Below, in pieces: positions 48,103-58,120 of a stretch of DNA of 64,000 bases. The stretch is from positions 195,388 to 259,387 of the forward strand of contig NW_014577469.1 of NCBI RefSeq assembly GCF_000485595.1, in the 5' to 3' direction. The notes below the pieces were generated by a model, which did not search any database, was not told the origin of the DNA, and saw only the letters and a list, made by a program, of their open reading frames with translations. Position 1 is the stretch's first letter. Each line of letters begins with the position of its first letter. The position numbers and the translations under genes were made by a program. The DNA comes from Priapulus caudatus (taxonomy: Eukaryota; Priapulida; Priapulimorpha; Priapulimorphida; Priapulidae).

Positions 48103-48233
48103 AAAACGCGACCAGCAAACCGGCCCGAGTGATTTCACTCGGGCATTCTCCGCACAAAAGGATAGGGAGGCTTTGTAACCCTACTCCTCTGGGTTTGGGT
48201 TACATTATTGTATCTAAGCCCACTCCTACTAGT
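48103..48233. repeat. Inverted counterpart of 43,800-43,937
   Basis: CCCGAGTGATTTCACTCGGG (a hairpin), AAAAGGATAGGGAGGCTTTG and GGGTTTGGGTTACATTATTG are the reverse complement of 43,800-43,937. The two form a 130-bp inverted pair about 4.2 kb apart that encloses the corrupted hairpin-element copies and the composition blocks. Confidence 0.65.
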
Positions 48234-48393
48234 AATTGAAAACATGGTTTTTGATGTGCACAGTTTAATCATTATTTTAAAGACTGAAGACTATGATATC
48301 ATGCTATGACATCAGCAGTGTTGCCATCCTTCCCTGTGATGGCCACAGATGAAAAATTACACACCGTGAAATATTTAGGTATATAGAGTTTAA

Positions 48394-48988
48394 AGGACAG
48401 TACCTCTAGGATTTTACTGGCATACTCGAACTGTACTTACTGTATACAATATCTATACCCACATGTATTTGTCACCAGATACTTAATTAATTATTTACAC
48501 ATCAACGCTACGAAATTTGAACGGCGCCCATGACACCCGCGACCGGTGCTGCCACCCTGAAAAGTTGCGTATTTGCCATTTTTATTTTGGCACGTAAATG
48601 ACCGAGGCGCTAATCAAAAGTGGCAATTATATTTATACCTAAATGCATTTAACCGAACGCGATATTCATTTTAGGGCAAATTTATCCATATTATAACTGA
48701 AACTATATGTCGTTTATAAGATATTACAATCCTTTGTGCTTTTAAATGAAATAAATAAGAAATACCCTCGGTCTGTAGCCCTTGGCTAGAAAGTGGTTTT
48801 GCGCAACTTCTCAGATCGTGCGCTTTGAGTGGCGCCACCGTCGTTGTATCAAACACTGTAGTCGTTAGTTTTAAAACATTAAAAAAAATAATTTCTAATG
48901 GTGATTGAACCCATGAAACTTTTTATGTAGCGCATTATAGAGCTAAATTAGCTGAAAATAACCCTAGAACCTAGAGGCTACTGTTCCT
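48394..48988. mobile_element. TTAA MITE, copy 2
   Basis: This copy is flanked by TTAA at 48,390-48,393 and 48,989-48,992, has AGGACAGTA...TACTGTTCCT ends and is collinear with copy 1 (15,351-15,940) throughout, with small indels. Two independent insertions with TTAA duplications support a real transposon family. Confidence 0.8.
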
Positions 48989-48992
48989 TTAA

Positions 48993-51756
48993 GCAGTTAG
49001 TGAAGAAAACTACATATCATTTTTGAATTATGTCAACCAAGGTTATAAATTAATGGTAGTCTCTTAGTCCAAAACTACCAGATTTACTCATGGATGAGCA
49101 GATTGCAGTAACAACTAGTCCATTGGACTACCTGGCTCTCAGCATCAACTTAAAAATGCTAGTATGGCTACCAGCCAAAGAAGGTTAATTTCATACCCTA
49201 ATGTCAACACTCATGTAGTCACATGATAGATACTAGTTGTCTCGGGACATGATATGACCTGCGCAGTGACAAACGATTTTTATCTGTACATCTAGTGTTT
49301 ATGGTACAGGATTTAAATGGGCGTGAGATTAACTTTCTATGCATTACGTGGACAGTAGCTATTCAATTATCTCGTTGATTTTGGAACAATAATCTTGATA
49401 TTTTGTCCATGAGACATGTTTGCATAACCGTAGCTATTGACGTATGCACTAGCGCTCGAGGACGATGTGAAAAATCCGCAAGTTTAATTAAAATGTCGAA
49501 ACCAGATTTTTTGGAAAATGCTGACAGAACTGTGATGGAATTCCTCATATGTCATGGCACGGTCATACGTGGTCCGGATCAAGAAGCCATTCACCTCCAC
49601 AGCCCTCGCGAGTAAAGCAATTAAATTTTCTCTGATCAACTAATGGCAGTCGATTTAGTTTTTAAAAGAGACGATGTTTTCATAGGCATTGCATTGACGT
49701 TCAAGTATTGACCAAAAAGTAATTAACATCAAAGCGTTGGATGCCAGAAAATTTCTCAAAATTGAGATGAATTTGCATTAATTAGATGTGCCAGCATTCG
49801 TTGTCACTAACCTAATTCATGTTCGTGATGCGGTAGGCTATAATTATTATGTAATAGCCTCGTGATTAAATTAAAATATTATTAACTCGATAATTTTAAT
49901 TAATAAATGTGTGCATCATCGTTTGACAATAAATCGGACTGGTATCTGGCAGATGTCAAACTAGTTGATGAACAAAATCGATGTGAGTACATCCGTGTTG
50001 ATATTCTTACACTAGGTGGAGCCACCATTAAATACTGTGTTAGGTGTGTTTGACGGCAGCACTGATCGCTACTATACTAACTAGATATATAACTACTAGA
50101 TATAACGTTAGTATAGTAGAGATCAGTGGACGGCAGACGTATAAATGAAGTTGAACAACAAATGAACTATTTATTGCAGACCACAAAACGAACGTACTTT
50201 GGCCTGGTAGCAAGTACTAGTAGATGTATAGTAGTGTACATCTGTCATCACATTATTGTTGAGTAGCGAGATGCTGCTATTCACTATGTGGAGGCAGAAA
50301 TATATCACATACAATCTACGTGTTGTGTTTATGATATCACTTACTCAGGTTATTATAATAATATAGATTATAATTATAGATTATATTCTATTATTATTCA
50401 CTCTTGATGACAAATCGCTAAAGACAGTTATTATAGAAACTCGAAAGTTATTCCTAGCAGAAATGAAGATTTTACACGTCTCATCACAGCATCACAGTGC
50501 CTGGTATTTCCACGTGTAATAATAATACTAATGCTCATTTCTTGCAGCGATCCCTCTAGTCACGTTTTCATTTCAATTATTCCATCCTGAACGGTGTTTT
50601 TTCCGTTGCAGTTATTAGTGTGGCATATATATATAAAATCGTCCCTTTCAGTGTCTGGATTTTTGATGTTGGACATACCAATCAGCATTTCCATGCGAGT
50701 TGAGGAGTAATCCGAGTTAGAATTATATCTCAATTTAGTTATTTTCATCTCTGTCATCATCATCGTTTTCATCATCATCCTTTTCATTACCAGCGTTACC
50801 ATCGTTGGTGAGCAATAAGGGAGTTTATTAAGGTTATTCGCGTACTAATTAATGTTTAATTAACAAGTGAATAACTAATTCGTGAAGACAATGCATCGTT
50901 GTGCTAGCTGCACTGTACACAGTGATGTAGCTGTCGGATAATGATGTGACTCATGTGAGCACTCACTGCTCCATTTAACATGTAGGTGTTATACTACACC
51001 TAATAATATGCAGGTGTTAATCAGGTAATATGTCTATCGTCATCATCATCATCATCATCTCTGTGCGTGGATTTACATCTGTAAATACTGTCAAACCAGT
51101 GTATGACTGCCACTCGAAGGAAAAGCCAAGATTGCCTTTGTTGCTGGGTGTCGTTCCATGGAGGTGGTTTCACTGGATAACCACCACTCAAAAAACAACA
51201 ACAATGGATATCCGTAGAGTTGGTTTCACTGCACAGATGCCACTGAAGGGAAATGACAAAATCTTATCCTTTATCGACTTTATGTCCATTTTGTATGAAT
51301 GTCCGCGTACGTAGCTGACTGTATATATTTACATACATTATCCGGCAGACGTGATAACTGCTTCGTTTCTGAGGTGTTGCTTTCACAATTTTACTGAAAC
51401 GATCCCAAAATGTGCTTTTAGTCGCTGATATATGTAGCGTGACTGTTGACTTTTGAAAGACTCGCTGAACTTTTTTGTGCTTGCTGCAAACTTACTGATC
51501 TGAAAAATGCGAGCACAGACCTTAAAACCTCCTCATCTCTGTCATAATCAAGAATCGACTGAGACGTATACTTTGACGGGGTGTCGACTGTCGATAGATG
51601 ATAGACTAATGGCATGCTAGCAGACTCCTGGTCTGAGATGAAGCCATGCCGTAGTCACTAGGGCCTCACATATCGATTATTAGCAGACACCTTGCTTGCG
51701 GCGAGGAGTGCGGGAGAGAGGGTTGGTGGGAGACGGGTGATGTGTTACACCAAGCT
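48993..51756. other. AT-rich sequence without supported genes
   Basis: No domain is recognised. A frame at 49,493-49,615 (MSKPDFLENADRTVMEFLIC...) and one at 51,030-51,314 are open but lack splice or homology support. A CAT microsatellite lies at 51,036-51,058 and an imperfect TCATCATC tract at 50,750-50,785. An inverted TAGTATAGT-type repeat occurs near 50,068-50,122. Confidence 0.4.
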
Positions 51757-52018
51757 AAGGCCAAAACAAAATATAGGTGTGGTTACGGTTTCCCGACCGA
51801 CCCTATTTATTCCCAGCGACCCTAAACATTTTATTGTAAATTTTCTTTAAAGTAAAAAAAATTTTAAATTAAAAAAAATATTAATTGCAGTTTTTGCTTC
51901 AAAAGGCACAACGCACATCCTTCGGACATGGTTCGTAAATAAAATGTTTTCCCTACCTACCTACCCTATTTTTTTCGGCATGTAACGGTAACCACACATA
52001 TATTTTGTTTTGGCCTAA
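51757..52018. mobile_element. MITE with AGGCCAAAACAAAATATA termini
   Basis: AGGCCAAAACAAAATATAGG, continuing TGTGGTTACGGTT, is mirrored at the right by AACGGTAACCACACA and TATTTTGTTTTGGCCT. The 262-bp element has an A/T-rich centre and internal ACCCTATTT motifs, with no coding capacity. Confidence 0.75.
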
Positions 52019-52029
52019 TCTATGTGTAG

Positions 52030-52196
52030 AGCAGTTACAGCAGCAGCAGCTGAAAACAACAACAGCAGCCACAGCAGCAGCAGTGGTGGCAGCAGCAGTA
52101 GCAGCAACAGCAGCAGCAGAGCTGGCAGCAGCAGCAGTGGTGGCAGCAGCAGTAGCAGTGGTGGTGGAACCAGCAACCGCAGCAGCACGGCAACAG

Positions 52197-52238
<42 letters not shown>

Positions 52239-52290
52239 AAGCAGTAGCAGTGGTGGCAGCAGCAGCGGCAGCAGCAGCAAGAGCTGATTG
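52030..52290. repeat. CAG/GTGGCAG trinucleotide tract
   Basis: About 260 bp of CAGCAG units interspersed with GTGGCAG. It is open in three plus-strand frames (polyA, polyS or polyQ) and in the opposite polyL frame. No start context or flanking exon supports translation. Confidence 0.85.
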
Positions 52291-52629
52291 ACTACGTGCA
52301 CTGCATGTAATCTTGATGGACAGCTCCAGCGATGCGATATGATCTTCGCTGGTTCTTCAGATGGGCAGTAGCCATGGGATTATGACTGTGTTCGTGCCCT
52401 GCAGGCTGATGCATATGATGCTCCTTCCCGGTTCAACTCTGGTGATGTTCCATTAGGAGCGTCCCCAACTTTAATGTCGTTAATGTCGTGATATAAAAGA
52501 GATATAAAGGGGGGTTAGATATGAAATATATATCAAGGGGGTGGGGGGATCGATATCAGTTAGATATCAAGGGGGGTTAGATATGAAATAGATATCAAGG
52601 TGGGGGTTATATAGGGTATATAAAGGGAG

Positions 52630-53235
52630 CAAGCAACATTGAGACTGCGGTATGTTCGCTTTGTTTCGCTGGACTTCGCTCGGCTTTGTTGCTCGAGCAA
52701 GCGAAATATAGAGCGGGGCCATGTTCGCTTTGTTTCGCTGGACTTCGTTGCTCGAGCAAGTGAAATACAGAGCGGGGCATGTTCGCTTTGTTTCGCTGCG
52801 ACTTCGCTGGCTTCGTTGCTCGAGCAAGCAAAATACAGAGCGCGGCCATGTTCGCTTCGTTTTGCTGGACTTTGCTGGACTTCGTTGCTCGAGTAAGCAA
52901 CATTGAGACTGGGGTATGTTCGCTTCGTTTCGCTGGACTTCGCTGGACTTCATTGCTCGAGCAAGCGAAATACAGAGCGGGGCCATGTTCGCTTCGTTTC
53001 GCTGGACTTCGTTGCTCGAGCAAGCGAAATACAGAGCGGGGCCATGTTCGCTTTGTTTCGCTGGACTTCGCTCGGCTTCGTTGCTCGAGCAAGCAACATT
53101 GAGACTGGGGTATGTTTGCTTCGTTTCGCTCGCCTTCGTTGCACGAGCAGGCGAAATAGAGAGCGGTGCATCTTCCCTTCGTTTCGCTCGCCTTCGCTGC
53201 TCGAGTAAGCGAAATACACAGCGGGGCCATGTTCG
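52630..53235 (+). repeat. 59-bp tandem array, left arm
   Basis: About ten units contain TTGCTCGAGCAA (a 12-bp palindrome), GCGAAATACAGAGCGGGGCC and ATGTTCGCTTCGTTTCGCTG. The unit lacks stop codons in any frame and its length is not a multiple of three, so frames stay open along the array. These frames should not be called as genes. Confidence 0.9.
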
Positions 53236-53289
53236 CTCCGTTTTGCTGCACTTAGGAGGGAAAAAAAGAGACTTAAATTAGAGACGAGG

Positions 53290-53639
53290 GATATGTTCGC
53301 TTCCTTGCGAGGAAGAGAGAGGGAGAGGGGAGAGAGATGGAGGGAAAGAGTTCGAGTGAGAGAGAATGACAGAGAGAGATAGAGATAGACATCGTTACAG
53401 AGAGAGATAGAGAGGTAGAGTGAGAGAGGGGAAGAAGGACAGAGATGGCAAGAGAGCGAGAGAGGGAGTGAGGGAGACAGAGAGAGAGTTAGAAGGAGAT
53501 AGAGAGAGGTAGGGGTAGAGTCAGAGAGGGAGAGATAGAAGGAGAGAGAGAGAGAGAGGGAGAGAGAGAGAGAGAGAGGGAGTTAGAGGGAGAGAGAGTG
53601 AGGTAGAGTGAGAGAACGAAAGATAGAGGGACAGAGGAA

Positions 53640-53670
<31 letters not shown>

Positions 53671-53795
53671 GAGAGAAAGAGAGAGGGAGAGAGACAGAGA
53701 GAAAGAGAGAGAGAGAGAGAGAGAAGAGAGGAGAGGAGAGAAGAGAGAGCGAGAGCGAGAGCGAGAGAGCGAGAGAGCGAGAGAGAGAGAGAGGC
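53290..53795. repeat. GA-rich microsatellite, 500 bp
   Basis: GAGAGA with occasional GGGA, TAGA and CGAGA variants. It ends at GAGGCAGTTTGTTGACAAAT, the same junction seen at 61,626, where the duplicated right half begins. Confidence 0.9.
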
Positions 53796-54053
53796 AGTTT
53801 GTTGACAAATCTGTCTGCCAAATCTAATGGTCGATAAGCGGCTTAGACACATGCACCTGTTTATTTCAACGTGACATGTTTATTTCAACATGACATTAGT
53901 CTTTACCTCCTGTGTCGCGTGTGTGTCGTACACCAAGCACACACAGATACACGTCGTTCGTGTGTAACTCGCTATATTATATCTCATAATTATATCTTCC
54001 TAACGATCTTACCTATTTCATTGTCATTAAGACGGTTATCGTGACGGTAGGGT

Positions 54054-54320
54054 GTACCGTAGTATTTGGACGCTCCGTAGGCATGCTCTTTTGTTTTGCT
54101 CTTTTCTTTTTGTTTGAATCTTGTTGCATACTACATATTGCAAATTGTTTCAATCAAATGTTTCATCAGTGACGCGGAAGTCCGCCATGGTTGTTATTGC
54201 GACCGTTCGAAAGGCAAAATGCGCGCAGATGACTACCGCTGTGTGCGCCCTTGCAAAACAAGAGCGACATGCGCACTTAGGAGCGTCCAGTTTCGGGCGA
54301 GCGTCCAAATACTACGGTAC
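54054..54320. mobile_element. Short MITE with GTACCGTAGTATTTGGAC ends, copy 1
   Basis: A 22-bp perfect inverted repeat (GTACCGTAGTATTTGGAC and four more bases) bounds 267 bp. The second copy lies in the duplicate at about 61,891-62,158. Frames across it in the two copies differ by indels, which argues against coding. Confidence 0.75.
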
Positions 54321-54764
54321 AGGCGGCCTACGTAACACGCACAAGTGCCTACATGCGTTTATCGGCTGCCATTTGTTTACATCGCGGAAATTGCCACACT
54401 AAAAACCAGCCGCCGTCAGTATACCGTATAATTATATCTTGACGTCTTGTGTATTTATATTTATGAATATTTATTTTTTAAATAATTTTTTTCTTTAATT
54501 ATGATTTCATTATTTATTTATTTTATAATTAATTAGCGCACGCACACGCACAAACATTTAATCTTTCGTTATGGCGGGAGCACACACACACGCGCGCACG
54601 CTAACACAGACAGATCGACACACACAGCCACACACACATTCTGTGTTGTGTTCTGTTTCATGAAAAAACTCGAAAATACTCTAATAAGTTTCTTTTACGG
54701 TTCTTTCAAACCAAGTATATTAATTGGAACAAAGTAAAACATGATACAGGTAACAACTACGTTA

Positions 54765-55385
54765 CAAATTGCTTGCTCGAGCAACAAAGTGCAGCGAAGT
54801 CTAGCGAAACAAAGCGAACATGGGCCCCGCTCTGTATTTTGCTTGCTCGAGCAACGAAGTCCAGCGAACGCAGCGAACGAAAAAAGCGAACATGGTCCTG
54901 CTCTGTATTTGTGCTTGCTCGAGCAACGAAGTCCAGCGAAAAAAGCGAACATGGCCCTGCTCTGTATTTCGCTTGCTCGAGCAACGAAGTCCAGCGAAAC
55001 GAAGCGAACATGCCCCTGCTCTTATTTCGCCTGCTCGAGCATCGAAGTCCAGCGAAACAAAGCGAACATGGCCCTGCTCTGTATTTCGCTTGCTCGGAGC
55101 ATCGAAGTCCAGCGAAACAAAGCGAACATGGCCCTGCTCTGTATTTCGCTTGCTCGACAACGAAGTCCAGCGAAACGAAGCGAACATGGCCCTGCTCTGT
55201 ATTTCGCTTGCTCGAGCAACGAAGTCGCAGCGAAACGAAGCGAACATGGCCCCGCTCTGTATTTCGCTTGCTCGAGCCAACGAAGTCCAGCGATTCGAAG
55301 CAAACATAGCCCCGCCTCTGTATTTCGCTTGCTCGAGCAACGAAGTCCAGCGAACGAACGCGAACATATTCAGTCTAATGTTGCT
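54765..55385 (-). repeat. 59-bp tandem array, right arm (inverted)
   Basis: Ten to eleven units are the reverse complement of the array at 52,630-53,235, with TTGCTCGAGCAA junctions and GCGAACATGGCCCTGCTCTG. Several units carry single-base gains or losses. The near-identical array at 62,600-63,245 belongs to the duplicated half. Confidence 0.9.
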
Positions 55386-55399
55386 TGTCCCTCTATATA

Positions 55400-55710
55400 C
55401 CTTAATATAACTCCCTTGATATCTATTTCATATCTAACCCCCCTGATATCTAATTGATATCGATGCACTCCCCTTGATATCTATTTCATATCTAACCCCC
55501 CCTTGATATCTAATTGATATCGATGCACTCCCCTTGATATCTATTTCGTATCTAACCCCGCCTTGATATCTAATTGATATCGATGTACTCCCCTTGATAT
55601 CTATTTCATATCTAACCCCCCCTTGATATCTAATTGATATCGATGCACTCCCCTTGATATCTATTTCATGTCTAACCCCCCTTGATATCTAATTGATATC
55701 AATCCACACC
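55400..55710. repeat. 59-60-bp GATATC-rich tandem array
   Basis: About five units read CCTTGATATCTATTTCATAT, CTAACCCCCC, TTGATATCTAATTGATATCG, ATGCACTCC. The inverted left-arm counterpart is shorter (52,500-52,615). The array recurs at 63,255-63,575. Confidence 0.9.
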
Positions 55711-55756
55711 CTTTATATCTCTTTTAATATCACATCCATTAGGAGCGTTCCCAACT

Positions 55757-56930
55757 CGCCCCTCTTACCTACACCTTCTTCCCCCTCCTTCCCGCCCTCT
55801 CTCTTCCCGTTTATACTCTTATACCGTGGAGGATCTCTCAGATGTGGCTCAGCCTGTAAGCTGCTACATATAGCCGACTAACTAACTAACGATCATCGAG
55901 GGCAGTCGGCGTATTCTCTCCTTACTGCTTCCCTTCTTTCCATCTACTCCTCTACTTCCCTCCCTGCTCTTGTAAGTTGTACTATAGTGAACCTCCCTCT
56001 GCAGCACCCTGTAAGCTCCTGCGCGTAGCTGACTAACTGACAATCATTTCTGAGAGAAAGGGCTGACAGCCAACCCTCTCCTCCCTGTCTGACCTCCTTC
56101 TCTCGCATGCACTCGCTCTCATCCTCCCCCAGTTATACCGTCGTGGATCTCTGAGCTGTCGCTCAGCCTGTAGTGTAAGTTGCTACATATAGTTGACTAA
56201 CATCATCCCTGAGAGCGAGGGCTGCCAGCCATCCCTCCCCCTCCTGCCTTCTTCCTTGCCCTCCTCCTCCTCCTCCTCCTCCTCCTCTCCTCGCTCCTCC
56301 TCCTCCTCTTCCTCTCAGGCATCCAGTGGCCTCTGCCGCCTCTGTCCTTGCCTCGCTCCTATATCGTGGTAGACCTGCGCACTGCAGCAGCCTGTAATGC
56401 GTCCGCCGATGAGCCGACTAACTTTTAGCGATCATCCCTGAGAGAGAGAAGAGGCTGATCGACCCAGCTCTTCCCGCCTCGCAGCTCTTCCCTCCTCCCC
56501 ACTCCTCCATCTCACATCCACGGTACATCTGCCTTCCCCTTCCGCGCTCCTATACCGTGTAGACCTTTCATCTGCAGCCAGCTGTAAGCTCCCGCGCATA
56601 GCTGACTAACTAGCGATCATCCCTGAGAGAAAGGGCTGATGGCCAACCTTCCCCCTCCCTGCTCTTCCCTCCTCCTCCTCCTCCTCTCACATCCACTGCA
56701 TCTGCTCCCCCTTCCCGCTCCTATACCGTGGTAGACCTCCATCTGCAGCAGCCTGTAAGCTCCCGCGCATAGCTGACTATAACAAGCGATCATCCCTGAG
56801 CGCGAGGGTCGTCGTTGATTGGCTGCTGGCGCTGCGCGTACAGGCGAAGACGCGGCGCTAGGTGCTGCTGGGGATGTTCTCACAGACGACAGGCCGCGCG
56901 CGTCCGCCTAACGCCGTTGCCGCGACGACT
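55757..56930. repeat. Diverged tandem repeat, units of about 150-200 bp, six copies
   Basis: Each unit carries TATACCGTGG-AGACCTC, then CTGCAGCAGCCTGTAAGCTC, GCATAGCTGACTAAC, GATCATCCCTGAGAG, and a CTCC-rich spacer of variable length. Units start near 55,825, 55,978, 56,134, 56,360, 56,545 and 56,722. The first two and the start of the third reappear at the end of the window. Confidence 0.7.
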
Positions 56931-56949
56931 GTGTGTACCTGTTTGCTCG

Positions 56950-57250
56950 GTGCTGTGTGTGTGTGTGTGTGTGCGTGTGCGTGTGCGTGTGCGTGTGCGT
57001 GTGCGTGTGCGTGTGCGTGTGCGTGTGCGTGTGCGTGTGCGTGTCCGCGTCTTCTTCCGCGTCTCGCTCTCTCAATCTCTATACCTCTCAGCCTCTCTAT
57101 CTCTCTATCTCTCTGTCTCGCTACCTCTCGCTCTCGCTCTCTATCTCTCTTTCACCTCTCTCGCCTTCCCCCTCTATCTATTTCTTCTCCCTCTCTCTCT
57201 CTCTCGCTCTCTCACTCTCCTTCTCTATCTATCTATTTCTCTTGCTATCT
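56950..57250. repeat. GTGTGC and CT microsatellites
   Basis: A regular (GTGTGC)n tract at about 56,955-57,045 is followed by CT-rich imperfect repeats. Long frames through both (polyV/C/R and polyS/L) are low-complexity artefacts. Confidence 0.9.
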
Positions 57251-57943
57251 GTTGCTGGACTCTGGTAGCGTGGCAGTAATTTTACGCATATTTATTTGCT
57301 GTCTACTGCTCCTCGTTTCTTACTTTCTGTGAGTCTGATTTGTCTATCTATATTTCTGTCCATCCGTTATTCAGTCCGTCCTATGTTTTTGTCTCTCTGC
57401 CTATCTGTCTTTCTGCCTATCTCACTATTCATACATTATTTATCTATCTGTCCATTGTGTCCGTCTGTTTGTCTATCCTAAATCTTTGTCTGATGGTCTG
57501 CCTATCTTTCTATCCGTGCAGTTGTCACTCTGTCCATTTTTTCTGTCTTTCAGTGATTCTGACCTTGGTCGCTCACTTTTCTGATATTGCGCATAATCGG
57601 TTTGACTTCAGCTGCAAGTAGAAGCGTTCCCGAAAAATTGGCAAGGATTAACGAGAGCTTTCAAGGCCTTCAGGCTTTTTTTAACGGAGCGCAGGTGACG
57701 GTGTTCGGTTGGAACCTTCGCTGTTTGTTGTGAGGTCGACGAGTTTATCACTCTATCCATCGCGCGACCCGTCTAAGCAGGGCGATAACGACGCTGCTTC
57801 CCGGCAGAGCTAGCAGTTGTCGTCCCCACGTGTCTGTGCCGAGGAGACACGACGAGAGAGACAGCCAGCGACTTTTATCGCCGCGTGCCTCGTTAGCGGG
57901 AGAAGAAAGACGCTCGTGCTCGACATTTGGCAGCAGGAGTGAG

Positions 57944-58120
57944 ATGGCTTCACAGGAGGTGAACGGAGGAGAAGAAGGAGTCGGTGGAGCGGATGATGGC
58001 GTGGGACTGACGGTGGGACAGCGCGACGCGTTGAAGGTGTGCGATGGAGACGGTGCCTTTACCAGCTTCTCCAAGTTCCTGCTTGACTCGGTTGGTGATG
58101 TCATCGAAGGATGCAACAAG
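57944..58120 (+). CDS. Candidate first coding exon of an unrecognised gene
   Basis: ATG at 57,944 opens 59 codons to a possible donor AAG|GTGGGG at 58,120 (phase 0). The peptide starts MASQEVNGGEEGVGGADDGV and ends DGDGAFTSFSKFLLDSVGDV plus IEGCNK. The acidic, Gly-rich start followed by an amphipathic stretch looks like protein, and base composition is coding-like compared with the AT-rich DNA just downstream. The frame is also open upstream to 57,830. I do not recognise the family and found no second exon downstream. Confidence 0.4.

Larger units (their letters stand above)
52488..55733. mobile_element. 3.2-kb element whose arms are inverted tandem arrays
   Basis: GATATAAAAGAGATATAAAG at the left and its complement at the right (55,711-55,733) are terminal inverted repeats. 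TCCATTAGGAGCGTCCCC at 52,449 and TCCATTAGGAGCGTTCCC at 55,735 lie in direct orientation just outside, 18 bases on the left. Inside each arm lie a GATATC-rich array and then a 59-bp array, in opposite orientation between arms. The centre holds a GA tract and a 267-bp MITE. There is no transposase. The class is unknown, and the layout recalls foldback elements with tandem-repeat arms. Confidence 0.6.

Noticed and set aside
49403-49615. 70-codon frame ending near GAGTAAAG
   Set aside because: No usable donor, no homology and no neighbouring exon; chance cannot be excluded.
52607-53281. Frames of up to 214 codons in the 59-bp array, and similar ones at 54,741-55,457 and 62,542-63,297
   Set aside because: The unit contains no stop triplets in the relevant frames; the translations are repeat artefacts.
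56815-57332. Val/Cys/Arg-rich and Ser/Leu-rich frames of about 150 codons
   Set aside because: They translate (GTGTGC)n and CT microsatellites.
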